Positions 7,741-15,873 are shown, numbered from the stretch's first letter. The stretch is 40,044 nucleotides of DNA from Acidobacteriaceae bacterium (GCA_025462925.1 JAOAPL010000300.1:1-40044); one strand, 5' to 3'. Numbers and translations: made by a program. The notes: generated by a model from the sequence alone, not told the origin.

Positions 7741-8577
7741 ATGCGTAAGTTGTTTGCGGCTTCTTGCACTTTCCTCTTGGTTGCATCGGCGTTTTCCCAA
7801 TCGCAGCCGGCAGCGGCACCCAGTCCGGCATCACCCACACCCGCGGCCGCGCGGCCATCTACCCAGGGCTTTTCGCAGCCCGTCAACCAGCCTGATCCTG
7901 CTCCTCAGATCGTCACTGTCCCTTCGGGGACAAAGGTCTTGCTGGTATTGAAGAACAGCGTCTCCAGCCGAAATGCTAAGCCCGGCGACGGCGTCTTCCT
8001 GGAAAGCACATTTCCGGTAGTCGAGAACGGCAGGGTAGTGATTCCAGCGGGAACTTTTGTCCAGGGTGTTGTGGACAGCGTGAAGCGCTCCGGCCGCGTG
8101 AAAGGACGCGCAGAGCTGCTCCTGCATTTCACCACGCTGGTTTATCCCAACGGGTATACCGTCACGATGCCCGGCTCGCTCGAGAGTTCTGACAGCAGTG
8201 ACTCGCAAAAAGTTAAGGACAAAGAGGGAACGGTTCGCGCCGACGGAAATAAGGGACGCGACGCCGGTACTATCGCCACCACTACCGGAACCGGTGTCCT
8301 GATCGGTGGACTCTCACGCGGAGTAAAAGGTGGACTGATCGGCGGGGGCATCGGTGCCGCCGTAGGCGTTGCCACTGCGATGCTGACCCGCGGCGATGAA
8401 GTCCGCATCGAATCGGGTTCATCGGTTGAGATGATTTTGCAGCGCCCTCTGGATCTCGACATCAGCCGCATCGACACCACCAATCGCTACGTCTCCAACA
8501 CACCGCAGCGATATCGGATCCTCGATAAACCAGGTTCATCGCCGCCGCAGCTTTCCCCTTTTCCGCGCGTTCCCTAG
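7741..8577 (+). CDS. Secreted glycine-zipper protein (paralogue A)
   Basis: This 278-aa protein has a signal peptide (MRKLFAASCTFLLVASAFSQ) and a Pro/Ala-rich linker to about residue 55. A beta-rich SAF/TrbI-like segment follows (VPSGTKVLLVLKNSVSSRNAKPGD, VVIPAGTFVQGVVD, GRAELLLHFTTLVYPNGYTV). Next is a glycine zipper (GVLIGGLSRGVKGGLIGGGIGAAVGVA) and a closing strand (EVRIESGSSVEMILQRPLDLD). GGAG eight bases before the ATG supports the start at 7741. Two genes of the same architecture lie at 9434 and 11342. A role in the periplasm or outer membrane is inferred; function is unknown. Confidence 0.75.
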   Translation: MRKLFAASCTFLLVASAFSQSQPAAAPSPASPTPAAARPSTQGFSQPVNQPDPAPQIVTVPSGTKVLLVLKNSVSSRNAKPGDGVFLESTFPVVENGRVVIPAGTFVQGVVDSVKRSGRVKGRAELLLHFTTLVYPNGYTVTMPGSLESSDSSDSQKVKDKEGTVRADGNKGRDAGTIATTTGTGVLIGGLSRGVKGGLIGGGIGAAVGVATAMLTRGDEVRIESGSSVEMILQRPLDLDISRIDTTNRYVSNTPQRYRILDKPGSSPPQLSPFPRVP

Positions 8578-8581
8578 CTTC

Positions 8582-8607
8582 TAGCCGAGGGCCAATGCTC
8601 TCGGCTA
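8582..8607. terminator. Hairpin between convergent genes
   Basis: TAGCCGAG and CTCGGCTA form an 8-bp stem around a ten-base loop immediately after the glycine-zipper gene, and the second arm covers the stop codon of the convergent SIMPL gene. Only three T residues follow, so it is a weak terminator candidate, possibly serving both genes. Confidence 0.5.
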
Positions 8608-9324
8608 TTTCAACAAAAACATCGCATTCACGTGAGCAGTCACCGTGATTTGCTGCGGAGTGAACTCTTCGGTGGGCGCTGCCTTAGCTTCCGCTCCCAT
8701 TGTCATCACCCTGCCCATCGGCCTTGGAATCGGGAAATTCTCAAAAGTGTCGACTGACGCATAATTCAATTCACCCAGCACTCGACCGCTAGCCCTTGCG
8801 ATTGTCTGCGCTGACGCCTTTGCGCGCTGAAATGCATCCTCCACAGCCTTTGTCTTGGCTGCATCAATGTTCTCCAAGGTGTAATTCACACTTTGGTTTT
8901 CTGTTTCTTCGATCGACGACAATGCCGTCAGTAGCGGTCCGACTTTGCTGAAGTCTTTCAACTTCAAGCTAACGCTTGTTGTCACTCGAAACCCGACCAC
9001 ACGCCGCTTCGGTGACTTATAGTCATACATCGGCTGAAGCGAATATTGCGTCAGCTCGGCTGATTTCGGATCGATCCCATTAGCCTTCAGCGCCTGTCGC
9101 ATCCGGTCGGCGGCCTTCGATGCCGCCGCGTATGCGGCCTCTGAGGTATTGTCCTGCGCGGCGATATTGAACTGAAGCACTGCCGTGTCCGGAGCAGATT
9201 CAAATTTGCCATCCGCTCCCACCACAACTGTATTGCTCTGTGGAGCGATAGCGGGCCTCTCTGATTGCGCGACAGCGCCAATTGTGAGCAGAAAAATCAA
9301 TACAACCGATGCAGTAGTTTTCAT
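8605..9324 (-). CDS. SIMPL (DUF541) domain-containing protein
   Basis: This 239-residue exported protein has a signal peptide (MKTTASVVLIFLLTIGAVAQ) and a DUF541/SIMPL fold: NTVVVGADGKFESAPDTAVLQF, LKANGIDPKSAELTQYSLQPMYDY, VVGFRVTTSVSLKL, and a C-terminal SFENFPIPRPM-like region. The related BP26 of Brucella forms periplasmic oligomers; the general family role is obscure, with links to oxidative stress and the cell envelope. GGAGGA sits before the ATG. It lies between two glycine-zipper paralogues, all likely periplasmic. Confidence 0.9.
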   Translation of the reverse strand: MKTTASVVLIFLLTIGAVAQSERPAIAPQSNTVVVGADGKFESAPDTAVLQFNIAAQDNTSEAAYAAASKAADRMRQALKANGIDPKSAELTQYSLQPMYDYKSPKRRVVGFRVTTSVSLKLKDFSKVGPLLTALSSIEETENQSVNYTLENIDAAKTKAVEDAFQRAKASAQTIARASGRVLGELNYASVDTFENFPIPRPMGRVMTMGAEAKAAPTEEFTPQQITVTAHVNAMFLLK

Positions 9325-9387
9325 AGGATCGTCCTCCAGAGTAGCGGTCTTAATTATACGAACGCCGCAGGAAAGAGAACTTGCAAC

Positions 9388-9412
9388 AAAAAAGGCGGCC
9401 GCTATGGCCGCC
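9388..9412 (-). terminator. Terminator of glycine-zipper gene B
   Basis: On the minus strand GGCGGCC ATAGC GGCCGCC is followed by TTTTTT, 22 bases after the stop codon at 9434. It separates this gene from the SIMPL gene downstream on the same strand. Confidence 0.88.
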
Positions 9413-9433
9413 TATCTGTCGAGCACAATAATT

Positions 9434-10180
9434 CTACTGTGGAACCACCAGCTGCCTGTCGAGTTGCAGCTCCAACTGCGTTCCCTTATTCAGCGTGAGG
9501 TCGCGGTCTGTCAGGATACCCGCTCCGGCGCCGAGCGCTCCACCTGCCGCCGCTCCAATCGCTGCGCCTTTGCCTCCCGCAGCAACCCCGCCCGCTACCG
9601 CTCCCACGCCCGCACCGATCGCCGCCGATTCGATCGCCCGGCGCTTGTCTGCTCCGCGACGCTCGATCTCGCCCTCATTGCCGGTCGTCTGGTTCACTCC
9701 ATGCTCGCCGGGGACGCCGGTCACCGTCGCTACCAGTGGCACCCAGCCGTGCTTGGTCTCGATCTCGTCGAAGCTCAGCAGGATGCGCCCGTGAAATCCG
9801 CGGTCTACGTTGCTGACGTGTCCCTTGATCTTCTTGCCGCGAGGGATCACCTGTCCGTTTGGCGACATTAAGTCTTCGGCCAGCTTCAGCTTGAATTTCT
9901 TGCCCGGTTGGATCTTCTGTGTCTCCAGCTTGTCGTCCAGTACGGCGATAAATCGCGTGCCCTCGGGGATCGCGTTGGGTGCATTGTAGGAGCCGTACGG
10001 CCCGTTGTTCCCATTCGGATAGGCCGACCCTCGGGATACTGGATACTGATTGCCGTTTTGAGTCCCTCCATAGGGATCTTGCGCAAAGCCAGGCATTGCC
10101 AGCGCCAAAACCGCAAAAAGGCCCAGAAGCGATAAACGAACGGACGAAGTGGACCGACTCACGGAAAACGGTCTAGTCAT
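9434..10180 (-). CDS. Secreted glycine-zipper protein (paralogue B)
   Basis: This 248-residue protein begins MTRPFSVSRSTSSVRLSLLGLFAVLALAMPGFAQ, a clear signal peptide; GAGGG seven bases upstream fixes ATG 10180 rather than 10240. A Gly/Asn/Tyr-rich stretch follows. The beta-rich core is IPEGTRFIAVLDDKLETQ, QVIPRGKKIKGHVSNVDRG, GRILLSFDEIETKHG. After a charged patch (ERRGADKRRAIES) it ends in a long glycine zipper (GAGVGAVAGGVAAGGKGAAI...) and the strand NKGTQLELQLDRQLVV. It shares domain order with the genes at 7741 and 11342. Probable periplasmic or membrane-inserted location; function unknown. Confidence 0.78.
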   Translation of the reverse strand: MTRPFSVSRSTSSVRLSLLGLFAVLALAMPGFAQDPYGGTQNGNQYPVSRGSAYPNGNNGPYGSYNAPNAIPEGTRFIAVLDDKLETQKIQPGKKFKLKLAEDLMSPNGQVIPRGKKIKGHVSNVDRGFHGRILLSFDEIETKHGWVPLVATVTGVPGEHGVNQTTGNEGEIERRGADKRRAIESAAIGAGVGAVAGGVAAGGKGAAIGAAAGGALGAGAGILTDRDLTLNKGTQLELQLDRQLVVPQ

Positions 10181-10402
10181 GATCAAACCCTCAAATTGAA
10201 TTCGGGTGAATTCATTACTTAGATGAGATTCAGCCCTCAAGTGCTGCTCTGGACTGAGCAGAATTACTCTTTCAGTCTTACTAACCCGTCAAATCTGATT
10301 TCGATGTGGCATTCTGGCGGGTTATCGCGAATTCAGGCTATGCAGGGGCGAAATGCCTAGAGCTTTTTCACGACTAAGCACAGAATCTTTTCGATAAACA
10401 AG

Positions 10403-10510
10403 GATTTGAGAGGGGCACGGCTTCAGCCCTGCCGAAGCAGGATGATTTGAGAGGGCACCGCTTCAGCCGTGCCGCAACAGCGCATCAATGCCCGGCTTTA
10501 GCCGCTGAGG
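10403..10510. repeat. Two tandem-like copies of a dispersed palindromic repeat
   Basis: GATTTGAGAGGGGCACGGCTTCAGCCCTGCCG at 10403-10434 recurs as a 31-base copy at 10444-10474. The core GGCAC-GGCTTCAGCC-GTGCC is self-complementary. A diverged relative (CCCGGCTTTAGCCGCTGAGG) follows at 10491-10510. It lies in the 483-bp gene-free stretch 10181-10663, which otherwise shows only the promoter at 10605. Such GGCTTCAGCC repeats look like intergenic REP-type elements. Confidence 0.75.
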
Positions 10511-10604
10511 TTAGGCACGTCGCTCACTGAGACACGCTGCAGGCCTCCGATCCGATACCTGACGCGGTATCGCACTAAACACTTGCGCGATGTCGCAGAA
10601 TTGT

Positions 10605-10632
10605 GGAACTTTGCATGAACCGATTGCGTCTG
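10605..10632 (+). promoter_or_regulatory. Candidate ECF-type sigma factor promoter
   Basis: GGAACTT (10605-10611), a 15-base spacer, then CGTCTG (10627-10632) closely fits the GGAACTT/CGTC-type consensus used by many ECF sigma factors. It ends 31 bases before the ATG of the small membrane protein at 10664, a sensible distance for a short leader. An ECF sigma gene lies at 16256; a link between them is only a guess. Confidence 0.55.
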
Positions 10633-10663
10633 TTAAGCATCTCAACTTTATAGAGCGATTTTT

Positions 10664-10900
10664 ATGCGGAAATGGTATCTGCCAATCACGGTGCTGGGCT
10701 TAGGCGGCTTGGGTGTCCTTGGAATGCTTGTCGGCACGGAGCGCGGACGCGCCGTCGTCCGCCGCATCGCCGAAAACTTCATCGACGCCCCGGAAAGCTT
10801 CGAAGAATGGAATGACGCCGCCATTCGCGAGCTGGAAAGCATTCAATCCGCCCTCGACAGCCTCTCCCAAGCACTCGGCGTCCGTCCCGCCGCCCAGTAG
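10664..10900 (+). CDS. Small membrane protein (YtxH-like), 78 aa
   Basis: MRKWYLPITVLGLGGLGVLGMLVG forms one Gly-rich transmembrane helix at the N-terminus. A basic stretch (ERGRAVVRRIAE) and an amphipathic, coiled-coil-prone helix (SFEEWNDAAIRELESIQSALDSL) follow. The layout recalls YtxH/DUF-type stress membrane proteins, but the similarity is architectural only. The ribosome binding site is weak. The ECF-type promoter immediately upstream supports it as a real, stress-inducible envelope gene. Confidence 0.7.
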   Translation: MRKWYLPITVLGLGGLGVLGMLVGTERGRAVVRRIAENFIDAPESFEEWNDAAIRELESIQSALDSLSQALGVRPAAQ

Positions 10901-10942
10901 TCAGGTGCGCCTCATTTATCTCCAATTGATTTAATAGACGCG

Positions 10943-11239
10943 CTACCGGATATCGTTGATCTTCTTCGCCATCTTGATATCGCGATTGGTCACACCACCG
11001 GAATCGTGCGACGTTAGCGCCATCGTCACTTTGTTGTAGCGGATATCAATATCAGGATGATGGTTCGCGGATTCTGCCGCCTCGGCCACCTTATTCACGA
11101 ACTGCATCGCCTGCACGAAATCCGAAAACTCGAAGACACGCTGGATGGTCCTGACTTTGGCCGACGCCGAGCGCGTCCAGCCGGGGAGTTCAGCTAGTGC
11201 TTTCTCGATCTCCGAATCAGTCAAAGTGGCGCTAGGCAA
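10943..11239 (-). CDS. phhB: Pterin-4a-carbinolamine dehydratase
   Basis: The 98-aa protein carries the family signature ESANHHPDIDIRYNKVTMALTSHDSGGVTNRD. The active-site His-His-Pro and the later His are intact. It dehydrates 4a-hydroxytetrahydropterin during recycling of the cofactor used by aromatic amino acid hydroxylases, and members also act in molybdopterin-related roles. The start is TTG at 11239, supported by GGGAGG seven bases upstream; the nearby ATG is out of frame and quickly stops. No hydroxylase gene lies next to it. Confidence 0.95.
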   Translation of the reverse strand: MPSATLTDSEIEKALAELPGWTRSASAKVRTIQRVFEFSDFVQAMQFVNKVAEAAESANHHPDIDIRYNKVTMALTSHDSGGVTNRDIKMAKKINDIR

Positions 11240-11302
11240 AGTGAGGCCTCCCTTTCATGGAGACCTCATTGTAAGCCACTTCCTGAAATGGCTTGGGGCT
11301 GC

Positions 11303-11330
11303 CCCACCCTTATCCGCAGGATAGGGTGGG
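11303..11330. repeat. CCCACCCT/AGGGTGGG hairpin repeat, copy 1
   Basis: CTGCCCCACCCTTATCCGCAGGATAGGGTGGGAT folds as CCCACCCT-ATCC paired with GGAT-AGGGTGGG around a three-base loop with one bulged T. The same outer sequence (GCTGCCCCACCCT...AGGGTGGGAT) recurs at 15874 with a different inner stem. It lies just after the glycine-zipper gene C stop on the minus strand and might act as its terminator, though no T-run follows. Confidence 0.75.
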
Positions 11331-11341
11331 ATCAAAATCTG

Positions 11342-12199
11342 CTAGTAATTGCTTCCGCCGTATCCCTGTAATCGGATCGGCTGGTCCAGATGGAACTGCA
11401 TTTCTGTCTCAGCAGGGACGTTGATCTTGTTTCCCTTGGTCAACACTTGTACTGCGCCGCCGGCTGCTGCTCCGCTCACTGCGCCGATTGCTGCACCTTT
11501 GCCTCCGCCTATGACCGCTCCCAAAACCGTACCCAAAACGGCACCGCCGCCAACATGTGTTGCCGTCCGTTTGTTCGCGCCAATGCCTTGGTCTTTACTC
11601 CCGGTCGTCCCGGTGGTTGTCGATGCTTGCGCACCGGTCACTGGATACGTGTTCCCATTGACCGTCATCGACTTCACGCCGAGTTGTAGATTCTTGTTGC
11701 CCGTTGTTCCCGAGTTGTCCATTACCGCCAATTGCACCGGAGTGCCTTTCGGGATCAACACTCGCCCATCGGAGGAGACTACCTGTCGTGTGACCGTACC
11801 TTGATAAGTCCGGCCGGGGTCTGCATTCGATGCCGTGATGTTTTCATCCGCGCGAATGAAGAGGTCCGATCCCGCGGGAATCTCGCCTGGATTGTTTGTG
11901 CTCACCACTTCCTGTTGCTGCTGGTCAGCCTGTTGTTGCGTGCGCGGCTGCACTTGCGGCTGCGTCTGCAGTGACGGATCGTAAGGGGGCTGAGTCTGAG
12001 GTTGCGTTTGCTGTGGTGGTTGGTTGTACGGCGGCGGTACCTGAGTCTGAGGCTGTGTCTGCTGCGATGGCTGGTTGTACGGTGGCTGACTCTGTTGTTG
12101 CGGATCGGTCTGCTGCGGTGTCGTTTGCTGAGTTTGCGCAAACGCGACTGGCGCAGTCGCAACAAGTGCCAGCACCATAATAACGCTGATTTTTCGCAT
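11342..12199 (-). CDS. Secreted glycine-zipper protein with Q/P-rich repeats (paralogue C)
   Basis: This 285-aa protein has the signal peptide MRKISVIMVLALVATAPVAFAQ. About 75 residues of low-complexity Gln/Pro/Tyr sequence follow, built of repeats of PPYNQPxQQTQPQTQ. The core resembles the two neighbouring paralogues: IPAGSDLFIRADENI, RVLIPKGTPVQLAVMD, LQLGVKSMTVNGNTYPV. A glycine zipper (GGGAVLGTVLGAVIGGGKGAAIG) and the strand NVPAETEMQFHLDQPI follow. GAGGTGA precedes the ATG. The Q/P repeats could span peptidoglycan or vary in length between strains. Function unknown. Confidence 0.75.
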   Translation of the reverse strand: MRKISVIMVLALVATAPVAFAQTQQTTPQQTDPQQQSQPPYNQPSQQTQPQTQVPPPYNQPPQQTQPQTQPPYDPSLQTQPQVQPRTQQQADQQQQEVVSTNNPGEIPAGSDLFIRADENITASNADPGRTYQGTVTRQVVSSDGRVLIPKGTPVQLAVMDNSGTTGNKNLQLGVKSMTVNGNTYPVTGAQASTTTGTTGSKDQGIGANKRTATHVGGGAVLGTVLGAVIGGGKGAAIGAVSGAAAGGAVQVLTKGNKINVPAETEMQFHLDQPIRLQGYGGSNY

Positions 12200-12370
12200 G
12201 ATTCACCTCGTAATCTCTGTTCCTTGTTTGGATGTACCAGAGCAGGGAGGAGTTGGTGCAGAAGCAGAGCAGCGCACCAGCTTTGACGAATTTGTCTGGT
12301 ATTTAAGAAGGGGGCTTCAGCGGGGAAAGCGGTTCTCTACGGAACACTTTACCGGAAATTGCTTTCTTTG

Positions 12371-12402
12371 TGATCCTTCGTGTTCTTTGCGTCTTTGTGG
12401 TT
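12371..12402. repeat. CTTCGTGTTCTTTGCGTCTTTGTGG-type intergenic sequence
   Basis: This low-complexity CTT/TTTG string lies downstream of the HD-GYP gene, in the gap between it and the glycine-zipper C promoter. It resembles a short dispersed intergenic repeat that I recall from soil bacterial genomes. Only one copy is in this window, so the repeat status cannot be shown here. Confidence 0.3.
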
Positions 12403-12422
12403 CAAGATCTTGATTTGCGAGG

Positions 12423-13526
12423 CTACGAAACACCCGCTTTGACGAACTTATCCGGATAGTTATACCGGTGGATCTGCGAATTGATCTGCCTTCGCAAGTC
12501 TTCCCAGATCGATTCTGGCATCGACAAAAATGTCTTCACCACGTCCGGATCGAATTGCGTCCCTGAATATCTGGAGATCTCTTCCAGCGCCGCGCGTGTA
12601 GGTTGTGCCGCGCGATAAGGACGGTCAGAGGTAATCGCATCCAGCGTATCGGCAACTGCAAATATGCGCGCACCCAGTGGTATCTGTTCACCTTTTAGGC
12701 CACGCGGATAACCGGTCCCATCGAATTTTTCCTGGTGCGAATAGACGATGTCAGCAGCTTCAGTCAGAAAGGGAATCTTTCGCAGCATCTGGTATCCCCG
12801 ATAGCAATGCTCCTGCATGATCGCCTTTTCGTCCACGTCCAAGGCTCCTGGCTTGCGCAGGATCGCATCCGGAATCGCCATCTTGCCAATATCATGCAGA
12901 AACGCTCCGCGCGCGATAACGCGGATGCGGTCTCCAGCCAGTCCCATAGCCCTGGCAACGGCAATAGTGAAAGCGGTTACTCGCTTCGAGTGGCCCTCAG
13001 TCTCGGCGTCTTTTAGATCGAGAGCATCGCCCAAAGCTTCAAGAGTGATGTCATACGACCGCTCCAGGTCGGTCATCGTCTGCCGCAACTGTTCTGTCCG
13101 CGCTGCCACCAGTGATTCAAGGTTCGACTGATACGCTCGATTTTCCAGCCGCAATCGCCGATGCTCCAGCGCGCGCTTGACCATCGCCAGCATTTGCTCG
13201 CGCTCGAAAGGTTTCAGCAGGTAGTCGTAAGCGCCGTTGCGGATTGCGGCCAGTGCCACAGAGATGTCGTGCACGGCCGTGACCATGATGACCGGCAAGT
13301 CCGGGTAGGATTCTTTTACTCGCTCCAGCAGCCCAATGCCGTCCATCTCCGCCATCATCAAGTCAGACAGGATGAGCTCGAATTCGGCGCCTGTATTAAG
13401 GATTTCCAACGCTTTCACGCCGGAGGATGCCTGCCGCGTGTGGTGGCCGGCGTTCGTGAGCATCGAACACACGATTTCCCGGATTGCTTCCTCGTCATCA
13501 ACAACAAGGATTCGCTCTGCGGACAT
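12423..13526 (-). CDS. Response regulator with HD-GYP domain
   Basis: The 367-residue protein starts at ATG 13526 (MSAERILVVDDEE); the ORF-track start at 13634 would add 36 unrelated residues, and GAGG lies upstream of the internal ATG. Residues 1-125 form a receiver domain with phosphoacceptor Asp55 (ELILSDLMMAEMDG) and KPF. A coiled coil follows to about residue 175. The HD-GYP domain has EGHSKRV, HDIGKMAIPD, HCYRGYQML and HQEKFDGTGYP. HD-GYP proteins hydrolyse cyclic di-GMP; the metal-binding HD and GYP motifs look intact. It is not beside a kinase gene, so its partner is unknown. Confidence 0.95.
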   Translation of the reverse strand: MSAERILVVDDEEAIREIVCSMLTNAGHHTRQASSGVKALEILNTGAEFELILSDLMMAEMDGIGLLERVKESYPDLPVIMVTAVHDISVALAAIRNGAYDYLLKPFEREQMLAMVKRALEHRRLRLENRAYQSNLESLVAARTEQLRQTMTDLERSYDITLEALGDALDLKDAETEGHSKRVTAFTIAVARAMGLAGDRIRVIARGAFLHDIGKMAIPDAILRKPGALDVDEKAIMQEHCYRGYQMLRKIPFLTEAADIVYSHQEKFDGTGYPRGLKGEQIPLGARIFAVADTLDAITSDRPYRAAQPTRAALEEISRYSGTQFDPDVVKTFLSMPESIWEDLRRQINSQIHRYNYPDKFVKAGVS

Positions 13527-13671
13527 TTGCTTAGGGCCTCGTCTGGGGGAACTTAAATTGTACACAGAGTTGCTGGAAAGACAATCGGAGAAACTCGCCT
13601 CGTGATGTAGGAGCCATCTGACACATCCATGCATCTTCTCCCAGGCAAATGCTAACTTCTTTATTTTCCAG

Positions 13672-13731
13672 TAGTCTACTCAGAGTCGCTGAACCCAAAT
13701 ATAGTCTACTCAGAGTCGCTGAACCCAAATA
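13672..13731. repeat. Perfect 2 x 30-bp tandem repeat upstream of M13 peptidase
   Basis: TAGTCTACTCAGAGTCGCTG... is repeated exactly at 13672-13701 and 13702-13731, ending 23 bases before the peptidase start. Each unit contains the dyad ACTCAGAGT, so two operator-like sites would sit about three helical turns apart. Recent slippage duplication is the simple explanation. The copies lie in the gap between divergently transcribed genes and may affect the peptidase promoter. Confidence 0.9.
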
Positions 13732-13754
13732 GCCCTGGCTCTGGAGCACAATGC

Positions 13755-15854
13755 ATGAATCCTGCAAATAGACTTTCCAAATTCACATTCGCGAGCATCA
13801 GTACCTGTCTTTTTATTGCTATCTCTCTGCTTGCCGCCCAGGCGCAGGACCCGCCGAAGAAAGACGCTCCTTCATCTGAGAAGCATGGCATTGACGTCTC
13901 CAAAATGGACAGCACGATTAGGCCTGGCGACGACTTCTACGAATACGCCGATGGCAACTGGATCAAGCGCACCGAAATTCCCCCGGACCGCGGTGGCATC
14001 GGCACTTTCACTACGCTGGACATTCTGAGCAACAAGCGCACCGCTGCCCTCATTGAAGAGGCTGCTAAATCCGGTGGCGCTGCCGGTTCCAGCTCGCGCA
14101 AGATCGCCGACCTTTACAACTCCTACATGAATGAGGCCGCGATTGAAGCCAAAGGGCTCACCCCAATAAAACCGCACCTTGACTCCATTGCCGCCATAAA
14201 GGACAAGCATGACCTCGCCCGCGCTCTGGGCGAAACCTTGCGCGCAGACGTGGACGCGCTCAATAACACCAACTTCCATACAGCTAATTTGTTCGGCCTA
14301 TGGGTCGCTCCCAGCTTCAACGATTCCGAACATTACACCGCCTACTTGCTGCAAGGCGGACTGCAATTGCCGGACCGCGAATATTACTTGGCCGACAGCC
14401 AGCACATGCGTGACATCCGGACAAAATATCAGGCCCATGTTTCAGCAATGTTAAAGCTCGCAGGATTTACTGACACGGCCGCCCGCGCCGCCCGCATCTT
14501 CGAATTGGAGCACGCCATCGCTGAGAAACATCTCCGTCTCGACGAAAACGATGACATCCACAAGGCCAATAATCCCTGGAAGCAAGCTGACTTCACCACC
14601 AAAGCGCCGGGCCTCGACTGGCCTGCGTACTTCCGCGCCGCCGGGTTGAGCAAGCAGAAGAGCTTTATTGTCTGGCAGCCTACCGCCTTCGCCGCCGAGT
14701 CTGCTCTTGTGGCCTCAACTCCGCTGGACTCCTGGAAAGATTGGCTCGTCTATCACTTCATTGAAGCTCACGCCAATTTTTTGCCGAAGACTTTAGTTGA
14801 CGAGCGCTTTGATTTCTTCAGCAAGACCCTCTCCGGCACTCCGCAGCAGCGTCCGCGCTGGCAACGCGGAGTAGGCATCGTTAACAACTACCTCGGCGAT
14901 GAAGTCGGAAAAATTTATGCGCAGCGGTACTTCCCGCCGGAAGCCAAGGCCCAAGCACAAGCGATGGTGACAAACATCATCGCGTCTTTCCGCAAGCGCA
15001 TCGACGACCTCGCATGGATGGATCCCTCAACGAAAGCCGAAGCGCAAGCCAAGCTCACAACACTATATGTCGGTATCGGCTATCCGGAAACCTGGAAAGA
15101 TTATTCCGCCTACGAAGTCAAAGCTGACGACATCTTCGGAAATGTTTGGCGCGGCAATCTATGGGAATATCATCGCCAAGTCGCGCGTCTAGGCAAGCAG
15201 ATCGACCGCAAAGAGTGGTCGATGACGCCGCAAACCGTTAACGCCGTCAATCTTCCTCTGCAGAACGCGCTGAATTTTCCAGCGGCGATTCTCCAGCCGC
15301 CATTCTTCGATTCTGAAGCCCCGGCCGCTGCAAACTATGGCGGCATCGGCTCTGTTATCGGACACGAAATCAGTCACACGTTCGACTCAGAAGGCAGTGC
15401 ATTCGATTCGAAAGGACGCGTTCGCGACTGGTGGAAGCCCGCCGATTTCGAACATTTCAAACAGGCGACCGCGAAGCTGGCAGCGCAATATGACACCTAC
15501 AAGCCGTTCCCGGATCTCTCCTTGAATGGAAACCAGACACTCGCAGAGAATATCGCCGACGTTGCTGGCCTCGCTGCTGCATATGACGGCTTCAAGGCCT
15601 CACTGAGCGGCAAACCTGCGCCCGCTCAAGACGGCTTCACCGCCGACCAGCAATTCTTCCTCGCCTTCGCCCAGGTCGAAGCTTCCAAGTCGAGGGACGC
15701 CTCGCTTCGCCAGCAGGTAGCGACCGATTCTCATTCGCCCTCCCGATACCGTGTCGCCACAGTTCGCAACGTGGACGCCTGGTATCCAGCCTTCGACGTC
15801 AAACCGGGAGAGAAGCTGTACCTTGCTCCGCCAGACCGCGTACTTATCTGGTGA
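13755..15854 (+). CDS. M13-family (neprilysin-like) zinc metallopeptidase
   Basis: This 699-aa protein has an N-terminal signal peptide (SISTCLFIAISLLAAQAQ), so it is exported. The N-terminal PepN-like half begins GIDVSKMDSTIRPGDDFYEYADGNW. The catalytic half has the variant substrate motif VNAVNLPLQNALNFPAAILQPPFF, zinc site HEISHTFD (His537, Glu538, His541) and ENIADVAGLAAAYDG (Glu598, Asp602). The end is DRVLIW, near the CxxW end of the family. It likely degrades periplasmic peptides. GGAG eight bases upstream supports ATG 13755. The 30-bp tandem repeat lies in its upstream region. Confidence 0.96.
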   Translation: MNPANRLSKFTFASISTCLFIAISLLAAQAQDPPKKDAPSSEKHGIDVSKMDSTIRPGDDFYEYADGNWIKRTEIPPDRGGIGTFTTLDILSNKRTAALIEEAAKSGGAAGSSSRKIADLYNSYMNEAAIEAKGLTPIKPHLDSIAAIKDKHDLARALGETLRADVDALNNTNFHTANLFGLWVAPSFNDSEHYTAYLLQGGLQLPDREYYLADSQHMRDIRTKYQAHVSAMLKLAGFTDTAARAARIFELEHAIAEKHLRLDENDDIHKANNPWKQADFTTKAPGLDWPAYFRAAGLSKQKSFIVWQPTAFAAESALVASTPLDSWKDWLVYHFIEAHANFLPKTLVDERFDFFSKTLSGTPQQRPRWQRGVGIVNNYLGDEVGKIYAQRYFPPEAKAQAQAMVTNIIASFRKRIDDLAWMDPSTKAEAQAKLTTLYVGIGYPETWKDYSAYEVKADDIFGNVWRGNLWEYHRQVARLGKQIDRKEWSMTPQTVNAVNLPLQNALNFPAAILQPPFFDSEAPAAANYGGIGSVIGHEISHTFDSEGSAFDSKGRVRDWWKPADFEHFKQATAKLAAQYDTYKPFPDLSLNGNQTLAENIADVAGLAAAYDGFKASLSGKPAPAQDGFTADQQFFLAFAQVEASKSRDASLRQQVATDSHSPSRYRVATVRNVDAWYPAFDVKPGEKLYLAPPDRVLIW

Positions 15855-15873
15855 GTAACAGCCACGGAGCTGC

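Noticed and set aside
13531-13767. 78-aa minus-strand ORF with a repeated YLGSATLSRL segment
   Set aside because: The peptide repeat simply reflects the 30-bp DNA tandem repeat; it overlaps two real gene starts and lacks a convincing ribosome binding site.
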